Assembly (NCBI RefSeq): GCF_030316825.1 | Contig: NZ_JASZYU010000003.1 | Coordinates: 682,001-746,000 of the forward strand | Direction of reading: 5' to 3' | DNA: 64,000 nucleotides | Source of the DNA: Variovorax fucosicus | GTDB lineage: Bacteria > Pseudomonadota > Gammaproteobacteria > Burkholderiales > Burkholderiaceae_C | Shown here: piece by piece, positions 53,767 through 62,947 of the stretch | Numbering within the stretch: position 1 is the stretch's first letter | Layout of the letters: the number at the start of each line of letters is the position of its first letter | Program-made: the position numbers and the translations under genes | The notes under the pieces: model-generated | What the model saw: the letters and a program-made list of their open reading frames with translations, nothing else | Told to the model about the DNA's origin: nothing | Databases searched by the model: none

Positions 53767-53796
53767 CATTCCCAACGCCCCTTCTTCCGTCCTCCG

Positions 53797-55536
53797 TTGA
53801 GCCAGCCGACGCCTGCCATCGTTGCCCAAGCCGCCGTGCGCCGCTTGCCGCGCGTCGCCCTGTTGTTGCTGTGCGCGGCCTACCTGATGCCCGGCCTGCT
53901 CGGCCGCGGCCCCTGGAAGAGCGCCGACATCACGGCCTTCGGCTACATGGCCGAGCTGGCGCGCAGCACCGAAGGCATCGCCCGCTGGTTCGATCCGCTG
54001 CTGTTCGGCCTGCGGCCCGAGACGCCGGCACTGCTGCCCTACTGGATCGGTGCCTGGGCCATCAAGATCGCGCCGGCGTGGGTGAACCCCGACCTGGCCG
54101 TGCGCATCGCATTTGCCCTGTTGCTTTGGGGCAGCTTCACGGCGACGTGGTACGCGGTGTACCACCTTGCGCGCACGCCGCGCGCCCAGCCGCTGGCGTT
54201 TGCCTTCGGCGGCGAGGCAAGGCCAACCGACTACGCCCGCGCGATGGCCGACGGGGCATTGCTGGCATTGCTGGCCTGCCTCGGGCTCGCACAGCTCGGG
54301 CATGAAACCACGCCGGCGCTCGCGCAGCTGTACTTCGCCGCGAACCTGTTCTACGGCATTGCCGCCCTGCCGCACCGGCATGGCAGCGGGTGGTTCGCAC
54401 TGGTGCTCGGCGCGTTCGGCATGGCGCTCAGCGGCGCGCCCACGCTGGCACTGATTCTCAGCAGCGGCTGCGTGCTGTTCCTGGGCTGGGAGCGGCACCG
54501 GCGCCGGTCGATCGACCCTGGGGAAGACGACGCCGAAGGCCCGGCCTATCCGCGGCACGCGCTGGCCGCGATGCTCGCCATCACGGTGCTGACCGCAGTG
54601 CTCGCGATTTCGCTCGGGCTGCTGCGCTGGCACATCGTGCTGCCGGGCAGCGCCGTCAACGTGTCGGTGATCAAGGATTTGCGCAGCCAGGCCAAGCTGC
54701 TGCTCTGGTTCACCTGGCCGGCCTGGCCGCTGGCCGTGTGGACGCTCTGGCGCTGGCGGCGGCAGCTCACCGCACGCCATGTGGCGCTGCCGTTCTGGTT
54801 CGCGCTGGTGCCGCTGGCAGCGACGCTGACCACCGATTTCTCCGAGCGCTCGCTGCTGCTCGGGCTGCCGGCCTTCGCCACGCTCGCGGCTTTTGCGCTG
54901 CCCACCTTCCGGCGCAGCGTGGCGGCGCTGATCGACTGGTTCACCCTGCTCTTTTTCAGCGGTTCGGCCGTGATCATCTGGGTGATCTGGATCGCGATGC
55001 AGACTGGCGTGCCGGCCAAGCCGGCCGCCAACGTTGCCAAGCTCGCGCCCGGCTTCGTGCCCCAGTTCTCGGTGCCGGCATTCGTGTTCGCGCTGGCAGC
55101 CACGCTGGCATGGTGCTGGCTGGTGCGCTGGCGCACCGGCCGCCATCGCACCGCGCTCTGGAAGACGCTCGTGCTGCCGGCCGGCGGCGCGGCCCTTTGC
55201 TGGATGCTGCTGATGACGCTGTGGCTGCCATTGCTCGACTACGCGCGCAGCTACGTGCCCCAGGTGCGCGCGATCTCGGAGCGCGTGGGCAGCGCCAAGT
55301 GCATTTCCGAGCTGGGCCTGCAGCGTCCGCACCTGGCGGCGCTGCAGCACCATGGCCACTTCGAGCTGCAGCCGCTGAACGGCAAGACCGACTGCGGCTG
55401 GCTGCTGGTCAACCCCGAGGTGATCGCCCGGCTGCACGACATCGTGAGCCTCGATCAGTGGCGCTTCATGGGCACCCTGCGGCGGCCCACCAGCCCGAGC
55501 GACGACCTGCTGCTGTACCAGCGCATCGTCCCGTGA
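53797..55536 (+). CDS. Polytopic membrane protein, ArnT/PMT-like glycosyltransferase candidate
   Basis: A 579-residue membrane protein with about eleven hydrophobic segments. The first extracytoplasmic loop has acidic residues (LGRGPWKSADITAFGYMAEL, then RWFDPLLFGLRPETPALLPY) in the place where GT-C enzymes such as ArnT keep their catalytic Asp. The C-terminus (ELGLQRPHLAALQHHGHFEL) looks like a small soluble domain. Lipid-linked sugar transfer to an envelope acceptor is suggested but not proved. The start appears to be TTG 53797 without a clear ribosome site; GTG 53836 is an alternative. Overlaps the MATE gene by 4 nt. Confidence 0.65.
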   Translation: MSQPTPAIVAQAAVRRLPRVALLLLCAAYLMPGLLGRGPWKSADITAFGYMAELARSTEGIARWFDPLLFGLRPETPALLPYWIGAWAIKIAPAWVNPDLAVRIAFALLLWGSFTATWYAVYHLARTPRAQPLAFAFGGEARPTDYARAMADGALLALLACLGLAQLGHETTPALAQLYFAANLFYGIAALPHRHGSGWFALVLGAFGMALSGAPTLALILSSGCVLFLGWERHRRRSIDPGEDDAEGPAYPRHALAAMLAITVLTAVLAISLGLLRWHIVLPGSAVNVSVIKDLRSQAKLLLWFTWPAWPLAVWTLWRWRRQLTARHVALPFWFALVPLAATLTTDFSERSLLLGLPAFATLAAFALPTFRRSVAALIDWFTLLFFSGSAVIIWVIWIAMQTGVPAKPAANVAKLAPGFVPQFSVPAFVFALAATLAWCWLVRWRTGRHRTALWKTLVLPAGGAALCWMLLMTLWLPLLDYARSYVPQVRAISERVGSAKCISELGLQRPHLAALQHHGHFELQPLNGKTDCGWLLVNPEVIARLHDIVSLDQWRFMGTLRRPTSPSDDLLLYQRIVP

Positions 55537-56897
55537 GCCCGGCGGGCGCGGTCGGCGAATGGCGCGTCATCGCGCGCCACGCCGGCACCGTGCTGGTCGG
55601 CCAGCTCGCCGTGATGGCATTCGGCGTGACCGACACCATCGTGGCAGGCCGCTATGCCGAAGGCGCCCTCGCGGCGCTGTCGGTCGGTTCGGCCATCTTC
55701 ATCAGCGTGTATGTCTCGCTCATGGGCGTGCTGCAGGCGCTGCTGCCGGTCTGGGCCGAGTTGCACGGCGCGCGCCGCACGGCCGAAGTGGGCCGCTCGG
55801 TGCGGCAGTCGCTCTACCTGTGCGGCTTCACCATCGCGCTCGGCATGGCGGTGCTGCTGCATCCGGATGCCTTGATGCGCTGGACGGGCGTGCCCGCAGC
55901 GATGCAGGACGAGGTCGGCCGCTACCTTGCGGTGCTTGCGTTCGGGCTGCCGCCGGCACTGCTGTTCCGCCTGTTCAGCACGCTGAACCAGAGCCTCGGC
56001 AAACCCCAGCTCGTGACCTGGCTGCAGCTCGCCTCGCTCGTGATCAAGCTGCCCCTGTCGGTGTGGTTCTGCTTCGGCGGCGCCGGCGTGCCGGCACTCG
56101 GCCTGGTCGGCTGCGGCCTGGCCACGCTGGTGGTGAACTGGACGATGCTGGCCTGCGCGCTGGTGCTGCTGCGCCAGGCCGCGTTCTACCGCAGCTACCG
56201 CTTCTGGCAGCGCATCGAGCCGCCGGACTGGCACCAGCTCGGCCGGTTCCTGCGGCTCGGCGGGCCGGGCGGGCTCGCGGTGCTGGTCGAGGTGACTTCG
56301 TTCACGCTGATGGCGCTGTTCATTGCGCGGCTGGGCACTGCTGCGGCGGCGGCGCACCAGATCGCGTCCAACCTCACTGCCGTGGCCTACATGATGCCGC
56401 TGTCGCTCTCGATCGCGACCAGCGCGCGGGTGAGCTTCTGGCTCGGCGCTGGTGAGCCCGCACTGGCGCGGCATAGCTGCCGCAGGGGCTTCGAGCTTGC
56501 GACCGCCATGGCGCTGCTGATCGCAGCCGCGATGCTGCTGCTGCGCGGCTGGCTGGCTGGCATCTACTCGGCCAACCCGGAAGTGGCGGCGCTGGCGGCG
56601 GCGCTGCTGGTCGTGACCGCTGGCTACCACATCGCCGACGTGCTGCAGACGATGTGCGTGTTCGTGCTGCGCTGCTACCGCGTGACCGTTTTGCCCCTGC
56701 TGCTCTACTGCGCGCTGTTGTGGGGCGTGGGGCTCGGCGGCAGCTATCTGCTGGCCTACCGCGGCCTCGGGCCGTGGGCTGCGATGCAGTCGCCACTGGC
56801 GTTCTGGCTCATGGGCGCCGCCGCACTGGCGGTAACGGCAGTGCTGTTCATGGCGCTGCTCTGGCGGACGATTCGCGTCCCGGCCGCCACCCGATGA
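55533..56897 (+). CDS. MATE family efflux transporter
   Basis: Twelve-span Na+ or H+ driven exporter of 454 residues, the MATE/NorM type. The first helix carries GTVLVGQLAVMAFGVTDTIV with the conserved Asp, followed by ALAALSVGSAIFISVYVSLM. The second half repeats the fold (EVTSFTLMALFIARLGTAAA, then QIASNLTAVAYMMPLSLSIA). The start is GTG 55533 overlapping the previous stop. Substrate may be drugs, or a lipid-linked product of the upstream membrane protein; the latter is only inferred from coupling. Confidence 0.92.
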   Translation: MSPAGAVGEWRVIARHAGTVLVGQLAVMAFGVTDTIVAGRYAEGALAALSVGSAIFISVYVSLMGVLQALLPVWAELHGARRTAEVGRSVRQSLYLCGFTIALGMAVLLHPDALMRWTGVPAAMQDEVGRYLAVLAFGLPPALLFRLFSTLNQSLGKPQLVTWLQLASLVIKLPLSVWFCFGGAGVPALGLVGCGLATLVVNWTMLACALVLLRQAAFYRSYRFWQRIEPPDWHQLGRFLRLGGPGGLAVLVEVTSFTLMALFIARLGTAAAAAHQIASNLTAVAYMMPLSLSIATSARVSFWLGAGEPALARHSCRRGFELATAMALLIAAAMLLLRGWLAGIYSANPEVAALAAALLVVTAGYHIADVLQTMCVFVLRCYRVTVLPLLLYCALLWGVGLGGSYLLAYRGLGPWAAMQSPLAFWLMGAAALAVTAVLFMALLWRTIRVPAATR

Positions 56898-57334
56898 TGA
56901 TCCGCGTCGCCGCATCGATGTTGTTGTGCGTGGCCGCGTCGGCCACTCACGCGAATGCCGGCTGCACTGCGGGCTCGGAGTTCGAACCGCCGCTTTGCCC
57001 ACTGGAACTGCCCGCGATCCGCCGGATCGCCATCACTGAAAACGCAGCAAAGTCGGCCGCGGAGAAAGATCCGGCGATCCGTTGCGATGGCTTCCGCCTG
57101 CGCGAGGCACACGTCAGGCGCTATCTCGCGCGCGCCAAGACGACAACCGCGCGCGCCGCGCACTTCACACTCGACTGGTCGCCCTGCTACGCCGCTGGCG
57201 ACGTGACTTTCAGCGATGGGCGCAGCGGTCGCTGGCGCATCGACCAGTTCCGCTCCGGCACGCTGACGCTCGGCGACGGCGAGCCCGTTGTCCTTTTCTG
57301 CGCGCGCTGCAGGTTCAGGCCTTTCGCCTGGTAG
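56894..57334 (+). CDS. Small exported hypothetical protein with cysteines
   Basis: A 146-residue protein I do not recognise. The signal peptide is MMIRVAASMLLCVAASATHA with cleavage near ANAG. The mature part has six or so Cys (GCTAGSEFEPPLCPLEL, AIRCDGFRL, DWSPCYAAGD, FCARCRFRPFAW), suggesting disulfides or a metal site in the periplasm. It overlaps the MATE stop by 4 nt (ATG 56894; ATG 56897 follows immediately) and ends 20 bp before convergent phoR. Confidence 0.6.
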   Translation: MMIRVAASMLLCVAASATHANAGCTAGSEFEPPLCPLELPAIRRIAITENAAKSAAEKDPAIRCDGFRLREAHVRRYLARAKTTTARAAHFTLDWSPCYAAGDVTFSDGRSGRWRIDQFRSGTLTLGDGEPVVLFCARCRFRPFAW

Positions 57335-57354
57335 ACCGGCTCACCGAACCGGCA

Positions 57355-58683
57355 TCAACTCACCCGCTCCCTGGCCTCGCGCACCCGCGCAGCAGGAAAC
57401 ACCAGCGCAAACTTCGACCCCTGCCCCAGCGTGCTCTCGATCTGCAGTTCGGCACCATGCCGCTGCGCGATGTGCTTGACGATGGCCAGTCCAAGCCCGG
57501 TGCCGCCGGTCTCGCGCGACCGGCTGCGGTCGACGCGGTAGAAGCGTTCGGTGAGCCGCGGAATGTGTTCGGCCGCGATGCCCGGCCCGCTGTCGCGTAC
57601 CGAATATTCGCCGCGCCCGTCGGGCAGCAGCTTCCAGCTCACCGCCACCTGGCCACCGCCGGGTGTGTAGCGGATGGCGTTGCTCAGCAGGTTCGACATT
57701 GCGCTCTGCAGTTCGGTCGACGCGCCGGCGATTTCGGAATCGGCATCGAGCGCGAACGACAGCCTGTGGCCCTGCGGCGCAAGCCGGCCCGACAGGCCCC
57801 TGCCCTCGTCCTCGCACTGCACCAGCAGCGCGCGCATGCGAATCCACTGGTTGGGCGGCGGGGCTGCGCTGCCTTCGAGCCGCGACAAGGTCAGCAGGTC
57901 GTTCACCAGCATCTCCATGCGGCTCGACTGCTGGCCCATCAGGCGCAGGTAGCGCGCGCGCTCCTCGGCATCGAGCGGCAGGTTCTGCAGCGTCTCGACG
58001 AACCCGGCCAGCACCGTGAGCGGCGTACGGATCTCGTGCGAGACATTGGCGACGAAGTCGCGCCGCATGGTTTCGGCCTGCTCCAGCGCCGTGATGTCGC
58101 GCGTCAACAGCATGCGGCGGTTGCCGGCATAGGGATGCACCTGCACCGACAGGCGAACCGGCTGGCGGCGCTGCGTGCCGCCTTGCCCATTGATCAGCAC
58201 GTCGCGGCTGTAGTTCCACGAGGCCAGGTAGGCCACGAAGGCCGGGTCGCGCACAAGGTTGGCCAGGTGCTGCAGCATGTCGCGTTCGGCATCGATGCCG
58301 AACTGCGTGGCGGCCGTCTGGTTGCACCATTCGATGCGGCCCTGTTCGTCGAGCAGAACCACGCCGTTGGGCGAAGCCTGGATCGCGGCCAGAAATTCCT
58401 GGAGACGGTCTTCGGCCTGCCGCGTCTGCTGCTCGCGCTCGCGCAGCAGCTTGCGGATGCGCTCCGACAGCTCGCCCCAGATACCCGGCCCGCGCGAAGG
58501 CAGGCCAGCCACGTCGCTGCGCAGCACGGCCAGCAGCCGCCCGGCGCGCCAGGCATCGAGCAACAACCACAGCAACGCGCCAAGCCAGGCGCCAGCCCAC
58601 GCAAACTTCAAACCCAGAATGGCGGAAGCGGCCGCTGCGCCTGCGCAGGACGCTATCAAAAACGTAGCAATTCGAAAGGGCAT
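57355..58683 (-). CDS. phoR: Phosphate regulon sensor histidine kinase PhoR
   Basis: Membrane histidine kinase of 442 residues that controls PhoB according to phosphate transport status through PstSCAB-PhoU. Two N-terminal hydrophobic segments are followed by a PAS domain (FLAAIQASPNGVVLLDEQGR). The dimerisation His is in FVANVSHEIRTPLTVLAGFV, the N-box in LLSNAIRYTPGGGQVAV and the G-boxes in VRDSGPGIAAEHIPRL and GGTGLGLAIVKHIAQRHGAE. It lies 57 bp after phoB, last in the pst-pho run. Confidence 0.95.
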   Translation of the reverse strand: MPFRIATFLIASCAGAAAASAILGLKFAWAGAWLGALLWLLLDAWRAGRLLAVLRSDVAGLPSRGPGIWGELSERIRKLLREREQQTRQAEDRLQEFLAAIQASPNGVVLLDEQGRIEWCNQTAATQFGIDAERDMLQHLANLVRDPAFVAYLASWNYSRDVLINGQGGTQRRQPVRLSVQVHPYAGNRRMLLTRDITALEQAETMRRDFVANVSHEIRTPLTVLAGFVETLQNLPLDAEERARYLRLMGQQSSRMEMLVNDLLTLSRLEGSAAPPPNQWIRMRALLVQCEDEGRGLSGRLAPQGHRLSFALDADSEIAGASTELQSAMSNLLSNAIRYTPGGGQVAVSWKLLPDGRGEYSVRDSGPGIAAEHIPRLTERFYRVDRSRSRETGGTGLGLAIVKHIAQRHGAELQIESTLGQGSKFALVFPAARVREARERVS

Positions 58684-58740
58684 GGCGAGGGATTATCCGC
58701 GCCAGGTGCGGCGCGGCGGGCCTGCTGGAGGCCGGAACGG

Positions 58741-59433
58741 CTAAGCCGTGATCTGTGCGGTGAGCCGGTAGCCGGCGCCACGCACCGTCTCGACCATGGC
58801 CGCCGCTGCGCCGAGCGATTCGCGCAGCCGCTTCACATGCACGTCGACCGTGCGCTCTTCGATGTAGACGTGGTCGCCCCACACCTTGTCGAGCAGCTGC
58901 GAGCGGCTGTGCACGCGCTCGGCGTGCTGCATCAGGTAGGCCAGCAGCTTGAACTCGGTGGGCCCGACCTTGAGCGACTGGCCCTGCCAGGTCACGCGGT
59001 GCGTGGCGGTGTCGAGCGCGAGCTCGCCGATCTCGACGCGCTCGGTCACCACCTCGGGTGCGCGGCGGCGCAGCACGGCGCGGATGCGTGCCAGCATTTC
59101 CTGCGTGGAGAACGGCTTGGTGATGTAGTCGTCGGCCCCGGCATCGAGCCCGGCCACCTTGTCGGGCTCGTCGCCGCGTGCGGTGAGCATGAGGATCGGA
59201 ACCGCCTTGGTGCGCGCGTCCTTGCGCCACTGGCGTGCCAGCACCAGGCCGCTCTGGCCCGGCAGCATCCAGTCGAGCAGGATCAGATCCGGCAGGCCGC
59301 TGTCGATCTCGCGCTGCGCCGAGACGCCGTCTTCGGCCCAGATCGGATCGAAGCCGTTGTGGCGCAGATTGACCGCGATCAGCTCGGCAATCGAGGACTC
59401 GTCTTCAACGATCAGGACTCTGGGCTTCTTCAT
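58741..59433 (-). CDS. phoB: Phosphate regulon response regulator PhoB
   Basis: OmpR-type transcription factor of 230 residues that binds pho boxes when phosphorylated. The receiver domain has acidic VLIVEDESSIAELIAVNLRH, the phospho-acceptor Asp in LPDLILLDWMLPGQSG and Lys in DYITKPFSTQEMLARI. The C-terminal winged helix includes VGPTEFKLLAYLMQHAERVH and YIEERTVDVHVKRLRESLG. It overlaps phoU by 4 nt (59430-59433). Confidence 0.97.
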   Translation of the reverse strand: MKKPRVLIVEDESSIAELIAVNLRHNGFDPIWAEDGVSAQREIDSGLPDLILLDWMLPGQSGLVLARQWRKDARTKAVPILMLTARGDEPDKVAGLDAGADDYITKPFSTQEMLARIRAVLRRRAPEVVTERVEIGELALDTATHRVTWQGQSLKVGPTEFKLLAYLMQHAERVHSRSQLLDKVWGDHVYIEERTVDVHVKRLRESLGAAAAMVETVRGAGYRLTAQITA

Positions 59434-60131
59434 TGCAGTGCGGATTCGATCTCTTCCATCGAAGTGTGCCGTACATCGGCGCCCTTGACGATGTAGATGA
59501 TGAACTCGGCGATGTTCTTGGCATGGTCGCCGATGCGCTCGATCGCCTTGGCCAGGAACAGCAGGTCGAGGCTGGCGGAAATGGTGCGCGGGTCTTCCAT
59601 CATGTAGGTGACCAGCTTGCGCACGAAACCGTCGAACTCCTTGTCGATCAGGTCGTCCTCTTTCAGGATCGACACCGCCGCCACAGTGTCGAGCCGCGCG
59701 AAGGCGTCGAGCGCCTTGCGCAGCAGGCCCGATGCCAGGTCGGCCGCAATGCGGATCTCGGTCGACGGCAAGGCGCGGGCCGAGCCGCTCTCGATGATCG
59801 ACTTGACCATGCGCGCGATCTTGTTGGCCTCGTCGCCCACGCGCTCCAGGTTGGCGGTGGTCTTCGAGATGGCGATCAAAAGGCGCAGGTCGCGCGCGGT
59901 CGGCTGGCGCCGCGCGATGATCGACGACAGCTCACGGTCGATCTCGATCTCCATCGCGTTCACGTTGTGCTCGGCCTGCATCACGCGGTCGGCGGCCTCG
60001 GCATCGAACTGCGAGAGCGCATACACGGCCTGGTGAATCTGGGACTCGACCATGCCGCCGAGCTCCATCACGCGCGAGGAGACGGCATTCAGTTCGCTGT
60101 CGAACTGGCTGGAGAGATGTTTTTCAGTCAT
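59430..60131 (-). CDS. phoU: Phosphate transport regulator PhoU
   Basis: Negative regulator linking the Pst transporter to PhoR, 233 residues. Two three-helix PhoU repeats are visible, with the acidic metal-binding motifs in AEHNVNAMEIEIDRELSSII and KTTANLERVGDEANKIARMV in the first and FLAKAIERIGDHAKNIAEFI in the second. ATG 60131 is 14 bp after pstB. The order pstS-pstC-pstA-pstB-phoU-phoB-phoR is typical of Burkholderiales. Confidence 0.97.
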   Translation of the reverse strand: MTEKHLSSQFDSELNAVSSRVMELGGMVESQIHQAVYALSQFDAEAADRVMQAEHNVNAMEIEIDRELSSIIARRQPTARDLRLLIAISKTTANLERVGDEANKIARMVKSIIESGSARALPSTEIRIAADLASGLLRKALDAFARLDTVAAVSILKEDDLIDKEFDGFVRKLVTYMMEDPRTISASLDLLFLAKAIERIGDHAKNIAEFIIYIVKGADVRHTSMEEIESALQ

Positions 60132-60145
60132 GTCGTTGCTCCGGA

Positions 60146-60925
60146 TCAGCCGAAACGGCCGGTGATGTAGTCCTCGGTCTCCTTGCGCTGCGGCTTGAAG
60201 AACATCTGCTCGGTGGCACCGAACTCGATCAGGTCGCCGAGGTACATGTAGGCCGTGTAGTCGCTGCAGCGCGCGGCCTGCTGCATGTTGTGGGTCACGA
60301 TGACCACGGTGTACTCGCTTTTGAGCTCCGCGATCAGTTCTTCGATCTTTGCCGTCGAAATAGGGTCGAGGGCCGAGCAAGGCTCGTCGAGCAGCAGCAC
60401 TTCGGGCTTGATCGCGATGCCGCGTGCAATGCACAGCCGCTGCTGCTGCCCGCCCGAGAGGCCGGAGCCGCTTTGCTGGAGCTTGTCGCGCACTTCGGTC
60501 CAGAGCGCAGCCTTCTTGAGCGCCCACTCCACGCGGTCGTCCATGTCGCTGGAGCTCAGGTTTTCGAACAGCTTCACGCCGAAGGCGATGTTGTCGTAGA
60601 TCGACATCGGAAACGGCGTCGGCTTCTGGAACACCATGCCGACCTTGGCGCGGATCAGCGCCACGTCCTGCTTGCTGGTCAGCAGGTTCTCGCCATCGAG
60701 CGCGATCGTGCCTTCGGCGCGCTGCTCGGGGTAGAGCTCGAACATGCGGTTGAAGGTGCGCAGCAAGGTCGACTTGCCGCAGCCCGACGGGCCGATGAAG
60801 GCTGTCACCTTGTTCTCGGGGATCTCGAGATTGATGCCCTTCAGCGCGTGGAACTTGCCGTAGTAGAAGTTCAGGTCCTTGACGGAGATCTTCGAGCGCG
60901 CGGGTTGTGCGAGGGTGGCGACCAT
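60146..60925 (-). CDS. pstB: Phosphate ABC transporter ATP-binding protein
   Basis: ATPase of the high-affinity phosphate importer, 259 residues from ATG 60925. Walker A is AFIGPSGCGKSTLLRTFNRM, the signature SGLSGGQQQRLCIARGIAI, Walker B VLLLDEPCSALDPISTAKIE and the switch His in VVIVTHNMQQAARCSDYTAY. An in-frame TTG at 60940 would overlap the pstA stop (TTGA) and add five residues; the ATG with upstream GAAAG is preferred. Confidence 0.97.
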   Translation of the reverse strand: MVATLAQPARSKISVKDLNFYYGKFHALKGINLEIPENKVTAFIGPSGCGKSTLLRTFNRMFELYPEQRAEGTIALDGENLLTSKQDVALIRAKVGMVFQKPTPFPMSIYDNIAFGVKLFENLSSSDMDDRVEWALKKAALWTEVRDKLQQSGSGLSGGQQQRLCIARGIAIKPEVLLLDEPCSALDPISTAKIEELIAELKSEYTVVIVTHNMQQAARCSDYTAYMYLGDLIEFGATEQMFFKPQRKETEDYITGRFG

Positions 60926-60936
60926 GTTGTTGTCTT

Positions 60937-61821
60937 TCAAAGCTTGTTGCGCGTGAGGATCCGCGCGAGGATGTTGAGACCCAGCACCGCGACGGTGATC
61001 AGGAACACGCCGGCCCAGGCCAGCTGCTGCCAGTTTTCGTACGGGCTCATCGCGAACTTGAAAATGGTCACAGGCAGGCTGGCCATCGGTTGCGAGATGT
61101 CGGCTGTCCAGAACTGGTTGTTGAGCGCTGTGAACAGGAGCGGCGCGGTTTCACCCGCGATGCGCGCCACGGCCAGTAGGATGCCCGTGACCACACCGGC
61201 GCGCGCGGCGCGCAGCGTGATGCTGATGATCACTTTCCATTTCGGCGTGCCGAGCGCATAGGCTGCTTCGCGCAGCCCCGGCGGCACCAGTTGCAGCATG
61301 TTCTCGGTGGTGCGGATCACGACCGGGATCACGATCAGCGCCAGCGCGAGCGCACCGGCCAGGCCCGAGAAACTCTTGAAGTACGCCACGACCACTGCAT
61401 ACACGAACAGCCCGATCACGATCGACGGCGCCGACAGCAGGATGTCGTTGACGAAGCGCGTCACGTTCGAGAGCCAGCCCTTCGGGTTGTACTCGGCCAG
61501 GTAGATACCGGCCATGATGCCGATCGGCGTGCCGACGAAGGTGGCCATCGCGACCATCACGAGCGAGCCGAAGATCGCGTTGGCGATGCCGCCGGCCTCG
61601 TTCGGCGGCGGCGTCATTTCGGTGAAGGTCGCGAGCGCGAGCCCACCGATGCCCTGGCGCAGCGTTTCCCAGAGGATCCACACCAGCCAGAACACGCCGA
61701 ACGCCATCGCCGCGAGCGAGAGCGTCAGCGCGATCTGGTTGACGCGCTTGCGGCTGGCGAACCTCGCCGCACGCGTTTCGTTGAGGGCCTTCACGGCCAG
61801 GGGCTTTTCTGCGGTGGTCAT
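60937..61821 (-). CDS. pstA: Phosphate ABC transporter permease PstA
   Basis: Inner-membrane permease subunit of 294 residues with about six spans. The coupling-loop EAA motif is PPGLREAAYALGTPKWKVII, and the segment ILLSAPSIVIGLFVYAVVV is characteristic of Pst permeases. It overlaps pstC by 4 nt (61818-61821) and is followed closely by pstB. Confidence 0.97.
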   Translation of the reverse strand: MTTAEKPLAVKALNETRAARFASRKRVNQIALTLSLAAMAFGVFWLVWILWETLRQGIGGLALATFTEMTPPPNEAGGIANAIFGSLVMVAMATFVGTPIGIMAGIYLAEYNPKGWLSNVTRFVNDILLSAPSIVIGLFVYAVVVAYFKSFSGLAGALALALIVIPVVIRTTENMLQLVPPGLREAAYALGTPKWKVIISITLRAARAGVVTGILLAVARIAGETAPLLFTALNNQFWTADISQPMASLPVTIFKFAMSPYENWQQLAWAGVFLITVAVLGLNILARILTRNKL

Positions 61822-62900
61822 GACTTGGTGCCCTCGCTCTTCTTCATGCGTTGCAGCAGCAGCTTCGACAGCGTGAGCACGACGAAGGTGATGAAGAACA
61901 GCACGAGGCCGAGGTACATCAGCGCCGCCTGGTGCAGGCCGGCGCCGGCTTCGGCGAACTCGTTGGCCAGCGCCGAGGTGATGCTGTTCGCAGCCTCGAA
62001 CACCGACAGCGAATTGAGCTGGTTGGTGTTGCCGATCACGAAGGTGACGGCCATCGTTTCACCCAGCGCGCGGCCGAGGCCGAGCATGATGCCGCCGACC
62101 ACGCCGGCCTTGGTGTACGGCAGCACCACCTTGGAAACGACTTCCCAGGTGGTGGAGCCAAGCCCGTAGGCCGACTCTTTCAGCAGCGGCGGCGTCACCT
62201 CGAACACGTCGCGCATCACCGAAGCGATGAACGGAATGATCATGATCGCGAGGATGATGCCGGCCGACAGGATGCCGATGCCCACAGGCGGGCCGGACAC
62301 CAGCGCGCCGAGGTACGGCACGCCGGCAAACAGCTTCTGCAGCGGCTGCTGCACGTACTGCGCGAGGATCGGGCCGAACACCAGCAGGCCCCACATGCCG
62401 TAGACGATCGACGGCACGGCGGCCAGCAATTCGATGGCGGTGCCCAGCGGGCGCTTGAGCCACGAGGGCGACAGCTCGGTCAGGAACAGTGCGATGCCGA
62501 AGCTCACCGGCACCGCGATGACCAGCGCGATCAGCGAGGTCGCCAGCGTGCCGTAGATCATCACGAGGCCGCCGTACTCCTCCTGCACCGGATCCCAGGT
62601 CGTGCTGGTCAGGAAGCTCAGGCCGTACTTGGAGATGGCCGGCCAGGCGCCGGCGAACAGCGACAGCAGGATGCCGATCAGCAGCGCCAGCGTGAGCAGC
62701 GCGGCGCCCATCGCGGCCATGCCGAACAGCTTGTCAGTGAGGGCGCCGGTGCGCGGCCGTTTGGCCGGGGGGGGCGTGGAAGGCGTGGCACGCTCGGCCG
62801 AGAGGTCGAGCGTGGTGCCATTGGCGGGAAAGGTGGATGACACGGGTCGCTCCGACAGGGACGAAGACGGCGACGCGTCGAGCGGGGAAATGCTGCTCAT
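61818..62900 (-). CDS. pstC: Phosphate ABC transporter permease PstC
   Basis: Second permease subunit of the phosphate importer, 360 residues. A disordered Ser/Pro-rich N-terminus of about 50 residues precedes the first span (MAAMGAALLTLALLIGILLS), then ELLAAVPSIVYGMWGLLVFG, and the EAA loop TPPLLKESAYGLGSTTWEVV. The long N-terminal extension is unusual but open from ATG 62900. It begins 35 bp after pstS, across a short tandem duplication. Confidence 0.96.
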   Translation of the reverse strand: MSSISPLDASPSSSLSERPVSSTFPANGTTLDLSAERATPSTPPPAKRPRTGALTDKLFGMAAMGAALLTLALLIGILLSLFAGAWPAISKYGLSFLTSTTWDPVQEEYGGLVMIYGTLATSLIALVIAVPVSFGIALFLTELSPSWLKRPLGTAIELLAAVPSIVYGMWGLLVFGPILAQYVQQPLQKLFAGVPYLGALVSGPPVGIGILSAGIILAIMIIPFIASVMRDVFEVTPPLLKESAYGLGSTTWEVVSKVVLPYTKAGVVGGIMLGLGRALGETMAVTFVIGNTNQLNSLSVFEAANSITSALANEFAEAGAGLHQAALMYLGLVLFFITFVVLTLSKLLLQRMKKSEGTKS

Positions 62901-62913
62901 GCGCGCGCCTGTC

Positions 62914-62947
62914 CGGGTTTACTTGGCGGGCGGGTTTACTTGGCGGC
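62914..62947. repeat. 17-bp tandem duplication at the pstS stop codon
   Basis: CGGGTTTACTTGGCGGG at 62914-62930 is repeated head to tail as 62931-62947 with one difference in the last base. The second copy contains the pstS stop codon (62936-62938). It probably arose by replication slippage and is confined to the pstS-pstC gap. Confidence 0.85.
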
